A DNA stretch of 64,000 bases, from positions 1 through 64,000 of the forward strand of contig JAJFFP010000018.1 in assembly GCA_021776595.1 (NCBI GenBank). Direction: 5' to 3'. Below, in pieces: positions 41,507 to 50,300 of the stretch; the first letter of the stretch is position 1, and the number at the start of each line of letters is the position of its first letter. The notes beneath the pieces are model-generated. The model was not told the DNA's origin, searched no databases, and was given only the letters and a program-made list of their open reading frames with translations. The position numbers and the translations under genes are program-made. Origin of the DNA: Robiginitomaculum sp. Lineage in GTDB: Bacteria > Pseudomonadota > Alphaproteobacteria > Caulobacterales > Maricaulaceae.

Positions 41507-42868
41507 TTAATCGGGCTTTTTATCCTCATAAGGGTTTTTACCGGCTTTTACGATCAGGCGGATGGGAACCCCCATCAGATCGAAATCATCGCGTAACCCA
41601 TTGATCAGATAGCGCTTATAGGCCGAAGGTAAATGTTTGGCCCGTGAACACATCAGCACAAAAGTAGGCGGGCGTGATTTGGTTTGGCTGATATAGCGCG
41701 GTTTGATCCGCCTTCCCTGCACGGCGGGGGGGGGATGGCGCTGAATTTGCGCATGGAGCCAGTCATTCAGATCACGGGTCTTGATTTTGGCATTCCAGTC
41801 TTTGTGGATGCTTTCAATCGCGGGCATAAGTCGTCTTAGGCCTCGGCCCGTTAAGCCTGATAGCGTTACCAATGGCGCGCCACGTAATTGCGGCAACAAG
41901 CGATCGAGGCGTTCTTTCAAATGCGCCAGCAAGGCCGCCTTGTCCTTGACCAGATCCCACTTTGTCACCGCAAAAACCACGGCGCGGCCCTCGCGCTCGG
42001 CAAGGTCCGCCAATTGCAAATCCTGTTTATCCAGCGGGCTTATCGCATCCATAACCACCACCACGACTTCGGCGAACATGATGGCTTTGAGGCTGTCACT
42101 AACCGCCATTTTTTCCAGATTGTCCGTAATCTTGGCTCTTTTTCGCATGCCTGCCGTATCGGCAAGCCGCACCGGGCGACCATCCCAGGACCAGTCAACG
42201 GCGATTGAATCGCGCGTGACCCCGGCTTCCGGCCCGGTGATCAGGCGCTCCTCGCCAATCAGGCTGTTAATCAATGTGGATTTACCCGCATTGGGCCGCC
42301 CAATGACAGCAATACGCAAGGGTTTTTCCTGATCCGACTCATCCTGATCACCTGATGGAGAGGCATCAAGACCTGCCGCTTCGGCAACCGAGACAATGGC
42401 GCTAAATAACTCGCCCATGCCTTCATTATGCTCCGCCGAGACGGCCACCGGTTCTCCAAGCCCCAGCGAATACGCATCCAGCAGGCCATCGCGACCGGCC
42501 CGGCCTTCGGTTTTATTGGCCACCAGCACAACCGGCCTGCCGGATTTTCGTAAAATGTCGGCAAATACCTCATCCAGCGGGGTAATGCCGGTGCGCGCAT
42601 CCACCAAAAACAGACAGACATCCGCGTCCCCCACCGCCTGCAGGGTTTGCACGCGCATGTCCGCTTCCAGCCCGCTTTTAGCGGTTTCCAGACCGGCGGT
42701 ATCAACCAGCGTTAAATCCATGTCGCCAAAACGGCCAAAACCTTCACGCCGGTCACGCGTCACACCAGGGCGATCATGCACCAGTGCCAGCTTGCGCCCG
42801 GCCAGGCGGTTAAACAGGGTCGATTTACCCACATTGGGACGCCCGGTTATGACCAGTTTAAAAGACAT
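41507..42868 (-). CDS. der: GTPase Der (EngA)
   Basis: The 453-residue protein has tandem GTPase domains with GRPNVGKSTLFN and GRPNAGKSTLIN, DTAGLETA and DTAGMRKRAK, and a KH-like C-terminal domain. It acts in 50S ribosome assembly. It lies 24 bases after bamB, the same order as in E. coli. Confidence 0.96.
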   Translation of the reverse strand: MSFKLVITGRPNVGKSTLFNRLAGRKLALVHDRPGVTRDRREGFGRFGDMDLTLVDTAGLETAKSGLEADMRVQTLQAVGDADVCLFLVDARTGITPLDEVFADILRKSGRPVVLVANKTEGRAGRDGLLDAYSLGLGEPVAVSAEHNEGMGELFSAIVSVAEAAGLDASPSGDQDESDQEKPLRIAVIGRPNAGKSTLINSLIGEERLITGPEAGVTRDSIAVDWSWDGRPVRLADTAGMRKRAKITDNLEKMAVSDSLKAIMFAEVVVVVMDAISPLDKQDLQLADLAEREGRAVVFAVTKWDLVKDKAALLAHLKERLDRLLPQLRGAPLVTLSGLTGRGLRRLMPAIESIHKDWNAKIKTRDLNDWLHAQIQRHPPPAVQGRRIKPRYISQTKSRPPTFVLMCSRAKHLPSAYKRYLINGLRDDFDLMGVPIRLIVKAGKNPYEDKKPD

Positions 42869-42892
42869 AATTATACCATCAATGTGTTGGCG

Positions 42893-44335
42893 TTAGCGCA
42901 ACTTATAAAGGACCGCCTTGTCCGAAAGCAGATAGATATTCTTGTTTGCCACGACCGGGGTAATGAAAAACGAGTCCTTGAAATGCTCCTCGGCAACGAT
43001 AAAACCGGTTTCCGGCTCAACCAATACTACATCACCCTGTGAGGAAACCAGCACCAGCTTGCCCCCGGCCAACACCGGACCAGACCAGGAAATACGCCCT
43101 TTGCGCTTTTTCTCTTTTTTATAACGCGGCAGATCATGCACCCAGATCACGCGCCCGTCATGGCGTGACAAGGCAGAAACCTGGCCGTCATTGGTGACGA
43201 TAAACAAAGTATCGCCCGCCAGCCAGGGCATATTAATGCCGCCAACCTGGCGCGCCCAGACGCGGCTGCCAGAGCGCATATCCACTGCCGCCAGCAAACC
43301 AGAATGACTAATGGCATAAACCGTGCGGTCAAAAATAACCGGCGGGCCGGCAATGTCATTCAACTCGGCAAGGGCCGTCATACCGGACTGACGGGTCAGG
43401 GCCTCATTCCACATATTGCGGCCATTTTGCACCCGCAGTGCGACCAGTTCGCCAGAGGCAAACGGGGCAACAACAATTTCGCCATAAACCGCAGGGCTGG
43501 ATGCGGCCAGAATACGCGCGGGTTCAGATATGCCCTGATACGTCCAAAGAACTTCGCCCGTTTCTGTATCAAAGGTATAAAGTTCATCATCCTGGGTTAC
43601 GGCAAACATGCGCCCTTCGGCAACACTGGGGGCACTGTGAATCGGGGTCGGTGTTTCTTTGACCCAGATCGGCTCACCGGTATTCACATCCAAAGCTGCG
43701 GCCAGACCATGCCCGGATACCATGAATAGCTTGCCGCCGGAAACCGCAAGTCCGCCGCCATACCCTTCATGGGAAGGGAAAAGGCCCAGTTTCAGAACCC
43801 CGCGCCAGCCGGCAGCAAATCGGCCACGACGATCTTCCTTGGGTAATTTGCGCTTGGCAGGCAATACCAGTTTTCGCCATTTGGTTTTGCCGTTTTGCAC
43901 ATCTATGGCCCGCACCATCCCCTTGGCATCCAGCACATAAAGCATGCCACCAGCCACCACAGGCGGGGCGACAATACGCCCGCGCGTATAACTGGATCGT
44001 CCAATCTTATGCTTCCACACTTTTTCCAACGCCACATTGGCGCTTAAATGCTGTGGGGCGTGACTGGGAAAAGCGCCTGATTGTGCCCAGTCAGCATTTA
44101 CATAAGGTGGCGGCAGGGTGATCGTTGTGCTGGCCGCATCGGTATCGACTTGCAAAGTCTGCTCAAATGTCAGAATTGAAATTCGCCGTTCTTCATCGGG
44201 CAAAATCCCTTGTTTGGCTTTTTTCTTTTCTTCATTGCCCCCGACAAAAGGGATGACATTGGCCACCTTGCTGACAGTCGAACACCCGCCAAGAAATATC
44301 ATAAGACCAAACAAACCTAAAACGATGCGCTTCAT
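42893..44335 (-). CDS. bamB: Outer-membrane assembly lipoprotein BamB
   Basis: The 480-residue protein has the lipobox FLGGC with Cys18, followed by a low-complexity linker and PQQ-type beta-propeller blades (for example GGMLYVLDAKGMVRAIDVQNG and FAVTQDDELYTFDTETGEV). BamB is a scaffold of the BAM complex, which inserts outer-membrane proteins. It overlaps the upstream TPR gene by 4 bases. It is longer than the 392-residue E. coli protein, mainly from an N-terminal stretch. Confidence 0.92.
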   Translation of the reverse strand: MKRIVLGLFGLMIFLGGCSTVSKVANVIPFVGGNEEKKKAKQGILPDEERRISILTFEQTLQVDTDAASTTITLPPPYVNADWAQSGAFPSHAPQHLSANVALEKVWKHKIGRSSYTRGRIVAPPVVAGGMLYVLDAKGMVRAIDVQNGKTKWRKLVLPAKRKLPKEDRRGRFAAGWRGVLKLGLFPSHEGYGGGLAVSGGKLFMVSGHGLAAALDVNTGEPIWVKETPTPIHSAPSVAEGRMFAVTQDDELYTFDTETGEVLWTYQGISEPARILAASSPAVYGEIVVAPFASGELVALRVQNGRNMWNEALTRQSGMTALAELNDIAGPPVIFDRTVYAISHSGLLAAVDMRSGSRVWARQVGGINMPWLAGDTLFIVTNDGQVSALSRHDGRVIWVHDLPRYKKEKKRKGRISWSGPVLAGGKLVLVSSQGDVVLVEPETGFIVAEEHFKDSFFITPVVANKNIYLLSDKAVLYKLR

Positions 44336-45075
44336 TGTCCGGTTTCCTCATTCTTGTCTTCTGTATTGGTAGCTGTCGCGCCTGTTTGTGATGTATTCCC
44401 GGCCTCATCTTGCGTTGCCGGTTTTACCTCTGGCGCCGGCCCCAGCAAGGCCAGAGCCTGCCCGGCACGGGTGCGCGCACCGGTGGGGGCATCCAGCGCG
44501 AATGAAAGGTAATTATATTCATCACGGGCGCGGCTTAAATCACCTTCTTCAAAGGCCTTTGCCGCCAGTAATTCTCTGGCGGTAAAGCGAAACGGGCGAC
44601 CAGGGCCGGCAAGTGGTGCCAGCTTGGCGTCAAGGTCCCCAAGGGTCAGTTCATCCGCAACCGCCATCACCGCCTTTAGTGCCGCAAGGTCCTGATATAG
44701 CGGGTCGTTAAATTGCGTGGAGGCTTGTGTATACAATTGCGCAGCTTCAGCGGCTTTACCTTGTTGCACCTTCACTGCCGCCTGTTCCATCAACGCCAGG
44801 GCAACATAGCCTTTGGGTGCACTTTTTACAAAATCGCCCAACGCCTTGTCTGCAGCCTCCAGATCACCTTTTTTAAGCAATTCAATCACCGCATTAAAAC
44901 TTTCGGCAGCGCGGGCCTGTTTTTGCAGGCTATACCATTGCCAGCCCTTAAAGCCACTCACCCCAAGCACAATGGCAAGGGTCACAGCAATCATTAGCGG
45001 GCGATAGCGGGTAAACAGTTCACTGGCCTTGTCGCGGCGCAGTTCTTCATCAACTTCATTAAATACGTCTGACAC
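44332..45075 (-). CDS. YfgM-like TPR membrane protein
   Basis: The 247-residue protein has a charged N terminus, a membrane segment at about 26-46 and TPR_21-type helices (AESFNAVIELLKKGDLEAADKAL). The C-terminal tail is Thr/Glu-rich. YfgM in E. coli works with the Sec translocon and periplasmic chaperones. The start is GTG and the gene is coupled to bamB. Confidence 0.85.
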   Translation of the reverse strand: MSDVFNEVDEELRRDKASELFTRYRPLMIAVTLAIVLGVSGFKGWQWYSLQKQARAAESFNAVIELLKKGDLEAADKALGDFVKSAPKGYVALALMEQAAVKVQQGKAAEAAQLYTQASTQFNDPLYQDLAALKAVMAVADELTLGDLDAKLAPLAGPGRPFRFTARELLAAKAFEEGDLSRARDEYNYLSFALDAPTGARTRAGQALALLGPAPEVKPATQDEAGNTSQTGATATNTEDKNEETGQ

Positions 45076-45172
45076 GGATTATACTCTGCAATTCTAACCG
45101 GCACCCAAAGTGGCACCTGTTGGCGAGCGAACCTACCCGCACAACGACCAAGCTGCAACCACGTAAAAGCGG

Positions 45173-45505
45173 TCAGATACGCCTTCCTGGCAGGACATAA
45201 ATAAATGTCCCCGCCACCAGCGTAAATACGATCGCCACCACACTTTGCGTGCCGACAAGATCAAAGAATTGTGTCAATAGTGGGTTATGAAACTGCAACC
45301 CGTCGGCCAGCCTTTCCAACTGGCTGGCGGCAATCGCAGAACCACTGGCCCCGGCACCGCCAAGCACCATGGTTCGAGAGTTAAGCGGCTTGCCCAAGCG
45401 ACTTTCCACATGCCGGGTAAAGTGCGCGTCCGGCGTAATATTGGCGTCGGCCTTTTCAAAGGCCGTGCGCAGTCGGGCTTCAAATCCATCTTCGGGGGTC
45501 ATCAT
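45173..45505 (-). CDS. Small membrane protein, candidate anti-sigma factor
   Basis: This is a 110-residue protein with a soluble N-terminal half and one membrane segment at about 88-106 (VVAIVFTLVAGTFIYVLPG). It overlaps the sigma factor stop by 4 bases, the place of an anti-sigma gene. The N-terminal helix region (EARLRTAFEKADANITPD) could bind sigma, but no zinc-binding HxxxCxxC motif is present. The role rests on position only. Confidence 0.6.
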   Translation of the reverse strand: MMTPEDGFEARLRTAFEKADANITPDAHFTRHVESRLGKPLNSRTMVLGGAGASGSAIAASQLERLADGLQFHNPLLTQFFDLVGTQSVVAIVFTLVAGTFIYVLPGRRI

Positions 45506-46050
45506 ACCTGCACAGCCTCCTTTGTTTCCAGCAAAGCGCGCATTTTCGCTTTGCCACGATTAATATGGGACTTCACCGTGCCTAATGGCAAGCCCGTTAC
45601 TTCGGCGGCTTCACTATGGCTCATGCCCGATGAAAAACACAATACAATCACCGTTCGCTCAACCTCACTAAGTTCTGCCAGCGCCCGGTCAAGGTCCATG
45701 GCATCACCAGAGTCCCATTTGGCACTACGTTCTTCCATATCCTGATGCGCCTTGTAACGCTCCATCGCCGCCGCCGCCGCTTTACGTTTGCGCAGGGATT
45801 GCAAAAACTCGGTATAGGCAATTTTGCATAACCAGCTTTTGAAACTTCCCTTGCCGGTAAATGTGCCAATCTTGCGATAAGCCTTGATAAAGGCTTCCTG
45901 AGCCAGATCATCGGCCAACGCATGATTGCCTGTCATCCGGGTCAGCATGGCCCGCACCAGGGTTTGATAGCGCTCGACCAGTTGGCCAAAGGCGTGCCGG
46001 TCGCCGGTTGCGACGACCAGCCCCACCAATTCCAGATCGTGCGCGGCCAT
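45502..46050 (-). CDS. ECF-type RNA polymerase sigma factor
   Basis: The 182-residue protein has region 2 (ADDLAQEAFIKAYRKIGTF, FKSWLCKIAYTEFLQSL) and region 4 helix-turn-helix (GMSHSEAAEVTGLPLGTVKSHINRG), with no region 3. It would direct RNA polymerase to a stress regulon, perhaps including its own operon. It lies 24 bases after the DUF6249 gene and overlaps the candidate anti-sigma gene. Confidence 0.92.
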   Translation of the reverse strand: MAAHDLELVGLVVATGDRHAFGQLVERYQTLVRAMLTRMTGNHALADDLAQEAFIKAYRKIGTFTGKGSFKSWLCKIAYTEFLQSLRKRKAAAAAMERYKAHQDMEERSAKWDSGDAMDLDRALAELSEVERTVIVLCFSSGMSHSEAAEVTGLPLGTVKSHINRGKAKMRALLETKEAVQV

Positions 46051-46074
46051 TCCCCAGAATCCCTTTACACGCGT

Positions 46075-46449
46075 TCAGGTGTTATCTTTTTTGATAAAAA
46101 AGTGCATGCCCAGTAACGCCAGTCCGATAAATCCGGGAATCGCGGCAACGCCAGCCATAATAGCAAACATGTCCTCTTCACCTGAAGCTATGCCCACACT
46201 GCTGCCCAGCACAATCAGACCCAGAGCAATGGCAATCAAAATCAAACCACCACGCAGATCGCTATGTTGGCTGCGCTCTCTTACGCCGAGCGCACGTATG
46301 GTGTCGGGATTCAATTCCACACCTTTGTCGATGGCTTTTTGCACGGTTTTTTGTATGGCTGCATTGGTTTTGGCACGAGACCAGGAGGTCAGCCAAACGA
46401 TGCCAACCACCATGGTAAAAACTGCTATCGGCACTAAAATATCTTCCAT
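46075..46449 (-). CDS. DUF6249-like membrane protein
   Basis: The 124-residue protein has three hydrophobic segments (about 4-24, 66-87 and 93-116) around a helical loop (AIQKTVQKAIDKGVELNPDTI). Such proteins are often beside ECF sigma genes. I chose the ATG at 46449 because the GGAGATAAGA before it is an ideal ribosome site. The ATG four codons earlier lies inside that site. Function is unknown. Confidence 0.75.
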   Translation of the reverse strand: MEDILVPIAVFTMVVGIVWLTSWSRAKTNAAIQKTVQKAIDKGVELNPDTIRALGVRERSQHSDLRGGLILIAIALGLIVLGSSVGIASGEEDMFAIMAGVAAIPGFIGLALLGMHFFIKKDNT

Positions 46450-46468
46450 TCTTATCTCCATTGTTCAC

Positions 46469-46483
46469 ACGGCTATGTGCCGT
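46469..46483. promoter_or_regulatory. Small palindrome upstream of the sigma operon
   Basis: ACGGC and GCCGT flank TATGT, about 20 bases before the DUF6249 start. It may be a 5'-leader hairpin or an operator; no ECF promoter motif was recognised with confidence. Confidence 0.3.
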
Positions 46484-46630
46484 ATAACCATATGATGCAC
46501 CCATCAGCGAATTGGATGCAGAGCATAGAAGAAAAAACAGAAAAGGCGAAGAGTTAACTGTGAACACAACCCATGCTGCCGACCATGTGTCCATGGAAGC
46601 ATAACACAGTCTGCACATCAGAAGAAAAAT

Positions 46631-47137
46631 TTACAGACGATAGCGGATATGGTCGGTCCAGAAGCGTTCCAGACGCATCAAGGCACCGTTCAATGATGTC
46701 AGTTCATCGCCGCCCAGATTGGCCACCGGCCCCAGACTTTTTAGCTGTCGGTCAAAAAGTTCGCTAACCATCAAGCAAACTTTAGCCCCGTCTTCGGTCA
46801 GACGCACCCGCACCGCGCGTTTATCAGCAGCAGAGCGTTCATGGCTAAGATAGCCACCATCGACCAGTTTTTTGAGATTATAGGACACATTCGAGCCAAG
46901 ATAATGCCCGCGTGTGCGCAATTCACCCGCCGTGAGTTCATCTTCACCGATATTGAACAAGAGCAGCGCTTGCACACTGTTTATGTCATCGCGGCGCATC
47001 CGGTCCAGCTCATCCTTGACCACATCCAGTAGCTGTCTATGCAGGCGCTCCACCAGCATTAACGTACGCAAATAGCCCTGCTGCATTCCCTGATCTTTGT
47101 GTTCCACTGACGTTTGCGATTTCTGCGCGAGCATCAT
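46631..47137 (-). CDS. MarR-family regulator, LdtR-like
   Basis: The 168-residue winged-helix protein has INSVQALLLFNIGEDELTAGEL, GHYLGSNVSYNLKKLVDGGYL and RSAADKRAVRVRLTEDG. The LGSNVSYNLKKL recognition helix closely resembles LdtR of rhizobia, which responds to phenolic ligands and affects L,D-transpeptidase expression. It is divergent from aidB with about 105 bases between starts. Two ATGs in a row begin it. Confidence 0.85.
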   Translation of the reverse strand: MMLAQKSQTSVEHKDQGMQQGYLRTLMLVERLHRQLLDVVKDELDRMRRDDINSVQALLLFNIGEDELTAGELRTRGHYLGSNVSYNLKKLVDGGYLSHERSAADKRAVRVRLTEDGAKVCLMVSELFDRQLKSLGPVANLGGDELTSLNGALMRLERFWTDHIRYRL

Positions 47138-47242
47138 GGTTTCCCCTTATTTTTATTATTTGATGCCATATAATCACAGAAGATATAAAATCCTCTTAAA
47201 GCCAGCCAGGGCCTTCCTGTAACCATAGTTGAGATAATTTTC

Positions 47243-48907
47243 ATGAACCAGTTTCACCCCCGCGCCACTCTCGCCACCCATGAGGTCAATAATCAACCAA
47301 ACCCGCTGGGCGATGTTGCCATCATGGCCGATCCGGCTATGCGTGACGCCGTAAAAGGCGCCTTTTCCCGTCTTGGCACCAACAATCCAGGCTTCAAGGA
47401 GGCAAACCGGCACGCACAAAGCGATCATCTTGATCAGTTTGGCAGACTGGCGGGGTGTGAACAGGCGCGCGAATGGGGTCGCCTGGCCGATGAAAACACG
47501 CCAAAACTCAAAGCCTTTAATGGGCGCGGCGAGCGCATTGACGAAATAGAATTTCACCCCGCCTGGCACCAATTGCTGGACCTTGGCCTTAAAAACGGGG
47601 TGTCCAGCCGTGCCTGGACGCATCCCGATGGCGGCCATATTACCCACGGTGCATTGATGGCAATGATGGCCTGGACAGATGGCGGGGTGTGCTGCCCGTT
47701 ATCCATGACTTATGCGGTTTCATCGGTGCTCAAGGGGCATGACTGGACCCGCGAGGAATGGCTGCCCCGTGCCACCACGCCGGCCTATGATGCGCGGGTT
47801 TTACCCGCTGCACAAAAAGCGGCAGCAACCCTGGGCATGGCCATGACTGAAAAGCAGGGTGGCTCGGACCTGCGCGCCAATTCCACCCGCGCGGTGGCCA
47901 TTGACGATAACAATACCGGTGAAGTGGAACTAACCGGCCACAAGTGGTTTTGCTCTGCGCCCATGTGCGATGCTTTTTTGACCCTGGCTTATGAGGATGA
48001 GGGTCTTAGCTGTTTTCTGGTGCCCCGCTGGCGCCCGGACGGCAGCCGCAATGCCATGGAAATACAACGCCTGAAAGACAAGATGGGCGATCGCTCGAAC
48101 GCCTCCAGCGAGATTGAATATCGTGGTGCCTGGGCAAAACGCGTAGGCGAGCCGGGGCGTGGCATACCCACCATCATCATCATGGCGCACCATACCCGTT
48201 ATGACTGCATTACCGGCTCGGCCGGGGCCATGCGCAAAGCCGTTATCATGGCCGCCCATCATGTAAGCCAACGCACCGCCTTTCAAAAAAAGCTGATCGA
48301 TCAACCCCTCATGCGCCATGTGCTGGCCGATCTGGCTCTTGAATCCGAAGCAGCGCTGGCGCTCGCCTTTCGCGTAGGCGCCAGCTTTGATGCCGCCAAA
48401 GACCCACACGAAGCGGCGCTCTCGCGCGTGCTCACGCCAATTGCCAAATACTGGATCTGCAAGCGCCAACCTGCGCTCATCAATGAAGCACTGGAATGCT
48501 TTGGCGGCATCGGCTTCGTTGAAGAAGTGGGCATGGCCCGAATGTATCGCGGCGCACCCTTAAATGCGATCTGGGAAGGCTCTGGCAATGTCATCGCGCT
48601 GGATATTGTTCGCGCCCTTGGCAATGAAAAGGTCAAGGCCGCCTTTGATCTGGAAATTGCGCGCCTTGGTGAGAACATTCCCACCTTGCAAGCCTTGACC
48701 GACTGGTTGCGCGATCATCAAGATGCCGACCCGCGCCTTTTTGCCGAAAGAGCCGCCTTGGTATTTTCTACCGATGCGCTGCCCGCCGGGCCATTGCGCG
48801 ATGCTTATATCCAGTTGCGTCTGATGGCCCCGTCGCATCTTTGGGGTGCCAATGCCAGCCAGATTGATTGCGAATTACTGATTAAGCGCGCCACCAATTG
48901 GGTTTAA
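47243..48907 (+). CDS. aidB: AidB-like acyl-CoA dehydrogenase
   Basis: This is a 554-residue flavoprotein of the AidB subfamily. The long N-terminal region, MTEKQGGSDLRANSTRAV, LTGHKWFCSAPMCDAFL, the LKDKMGDRSNASSEIEY segment and ECFGGIGFVEE all fit. AidB of E. coli belongs to the adaptive response to alkylating agents and binds DNA. Ada and alkB are absent here. No clear ribosome site precedes the ATG. Confidence 0.9.
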   Translation: MNQFHPRATLATHEVNNQPNPLGDVAIMADPAMRDAVKGAFSRLGTNNPGFKEANRHAQSDHLDQFGRLAGCEQAREWGRLADENTPKLKAFNGRGERIDEIEFHPAWHQLLDLGLKNGVSSRAWTHPDGGHITHGALMAMMAWTDGGVCCPLSMTYAVSSVLKGHDWTREEWLPRATTPAYDARVLPAAQKAAATLGMAMTEKQGGSDLRANSTRAVAIDDNNTGEVELTGHKWFCSAPMCDAFLTLAYEDEGLSCFLVPRWRPDGSRNAMEIQRLKDKMGDRSNASSEIEYRGAWAKRVGEPGRGIPTIIIMAHHTRYDCITGSAGAMRKAVIMAAHHVSQRTAFQKKLIDQPLMRHVLADLALESEAALALAFRVGASFDAAKDPHEAALSRVLTPIAKYWICKRQPALINEALECFGGIGFVEEVGMARMYRGAPLNAIWEGSGNVIALDIVRALGNEKVKAAFDLEIARLGENIPTLQALTDWLRDHQDADPRLFAERAALVFSTDALPAGPLRDAYIQLRLMAPSHLWGANASQIDCELLIKRATNWV

Positions 48908-48909
48908 TA

Positions 48910-48960
48910 CCGCGCTCAAATAGCGAGCGTCAGCATCGTGGTAGCGCAAAGATAATGGTG
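48910..48960 (-). repeat. tRNA 3'-end-associated repeat, copy 2
   Basis: This is a duplicate of copy 3 offset by 54 bases and starting 3 bases after the aidB stop. It ends in TGGTG, so it even includes the CACCA pentamer of the neighbouring tRNA, although no tRNA body follows here. It differs from copy 3 at a few positions. Confidence 0.85.
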
Positions 48961-48963
48961 GAA

Positions 48964-49014
48964 CCGCGCTCAAATAGCGAGCGTCAGCATCGCGATAGCG
49001 CAAAGATAATGGTG
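48964..49014 (-). repeat. tRNA 3'-end-associated repeat, copy 3
   Basis: The unit overlaps the CACCA end of tRNA-Arg by five bases and continues away from the tRNA. It is nearly identical to copy 1 at tRNA(CAT). The tandem array of copies 2 and 3 fills the whole gap between aidB and the tRNA. Confidence 0.88.
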
Positions 49015-49086
49015 ACCCCGGAAGGACTCGAACCTTCAACCTGCCGCTTAGAAGGCGGCTGCTCTATCCAGTTGAGCTACGGGACC
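49010..49086 (-). tRNA. tRNA-Arg (TCT)
   Basis: The 77-nt cloverleaf has anticodon loop CTTCTAA, stem GCCGC/GCGGC, acceptor GGTCCCG/CGGGGTC with wobble pairs, T-arm GGTTCGAGTCC and an encoded CCA. It decodes AGA codons. Confidence 0.96.
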
Positions 49087-49108
49087 GTTTCAGGAAAATC
49101 CGGGCCTG

Positions 49109-49414
49109 CTAATGCGTCCAGCTTTGTCTTCGATCCGGGCGAAAATTATCCGAATAGCTTTTGGAAAGCCTGCGCCGTGGTGCCGTGGCAATAATTTCAT
49201 ATTCAAGGCCATGATCTTTGGCGAAGCGTTCGGCCTCGGCGCAGGAATTGAATTTCATGGTGATCTGGCCGCTGGTATCCGTGGTGCCAGTCCAGCCCAT
49301 CAGCGGGTCGATATTGCGCCGGGCCGATGGCTCGAACTTCAATACCCAGTTTCTGGTACCGGCACGGCCGGACTGCATGGCATTTTTTGCAGGCTGAAAG
49401 ATCAGAGCTGTCAT
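49109..49414 (-). CDS. Complex I accessory subunit (NDUFS4-like)
   Basis: The 101-residue protein has RNWVLKFEPSARRNIDPLMGWTG and SAEAERFAKDHGLEYEI-type sequence, the ETC complex I subunit family PF04800. It is an alphaproteobacterial accessory subunit of NADH dehydrogenase and homolog of mitochondrial NDUFS4. The ATG at 49414 has AGGAAGG 6 bases upstream. A longer frame to 49507 overlaps the tRNA-Pro terminator and is rejected. Confidence 0.92.
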   Translation of the reverse strand: MTALIFQPAKNAMQSGRAGTRNWVLKFEPSARRNIDPLMGWTGTTDTSGQITMKFNSCAEAERFAKDHGLEYEIIATAPRRRLSKSYSDNFRPDRRQSWTH

Positions 49415-49482
49415 CTTGGCCTTCCTGTCATCTGACCATTTATAGGAACCATTTATACGTTGGTTTGCCGGTGGGTCAAACC

Positions 49483-49522
49483 ACTGAAAACACAAACGGC
49501 CGACCACGTGGTGATCGGCCGT
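49483..49522 (-). terminator. Terminator downstream of tRNA-Pro
   Basis: On the minus strand ACGGCCGA pairs with TCGGCCGT and is followed by a T-rich TTGTGTTTT tail, directly after the tRNA. Confidence 0.75.
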
Positions 49523-49526
49523 CTAA

Positions 49527-49603
<77 letters not shown>

Positions 49604-49619
49604 TCAGAACTTACTTGAA

Positions 49620-50162
49620 TTACTCTGGCGCTCTCTTAGGTGCGTTGGCGGTGCCCGGCAAGTCTTTGGCTGCATCTTCCTGCGCCACAATTGCATTACC
49701 AAACATTTCATGACGCACCAGATCGCCACGATTAATACCAAGGGCGCGGGCGCGGCCACCACCAATTTCCAGCACCGCCGCCGCCAGCCCGCCGGACGGG
49801 ATAGAGCGCAAGGATTTTGGTCGCGCATTTCGGGCAATGGAAATCACCCGGCCATGTTCATCAATAAAGATCATATCGAGTTTTATCAGCGTGTTTTTCA
49901 TCCACATATTGACCTGGCGCGGGCCTTCAAAATCAAACAACATACCCGCCTCATCGGCCAGTACGGTGCGAAACATCAGGCCCCTTGCGCGCTCTTCATC
50001 ATTATCGGCAAACTCAACCTGCAAGGTCACCGGTCCGCCTTGCGTTTCTATGACCAGGGCTTGCGACGGGCCAAAATCGACAACGGTTTCGCTCTCCTCC
50101 CCTGCAATCGCAGATAAAGGAAATAAAACCAGGGCGAACAACACGTAAATAATATTCTTCAT
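49620..50162 (-). CDS. Secreted DUF192 protein
   Basis: The 180-residue protein has a signal peptide (residues 1-20, ending AIAG). A single DUF192 domain follows with [38 protein letters not shown] and [12 protein letters not shown]. This small beta-barrel family is widespread and uncharacterised. The gene precedes tRNA-Pro by 16 bases. Confidence 0.88.
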   Translation of the reverse strand: MKNIIYVLFALVLFPLSAIAGEESETVVDFGPSQALVIETQGGPVTLQVEFADNDEERARGLMFRTVLADEAGMLFDFEGPRQVNMWMKNTLIKLDMIFIDEHGRVISIARNARPKSLRSIPSGGLAAAVLEIGGGRARALGINRGDLVRHEMFGNAIVAQEDAAKDLPGTANAPKRAPE

Positions 50163-50300
50163 GAGGGCGGTTTAACGTAACCAGGCTGAACGATCAATGA
50201 ACGATTCTCATTCATGCTTTGCCCCCGGCCTGGTTGCGCCTGTTCCGCAAACTGGATACAGAACAGCACAATAAGTATATATCAGTTTCGGAGTGTTTTG

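Noticed and set aside
48910-49014. Possible CRISPR array
   Set aside because: There are only two units, they abut with a 3-base interval and no spacers, and there are no cas genes.
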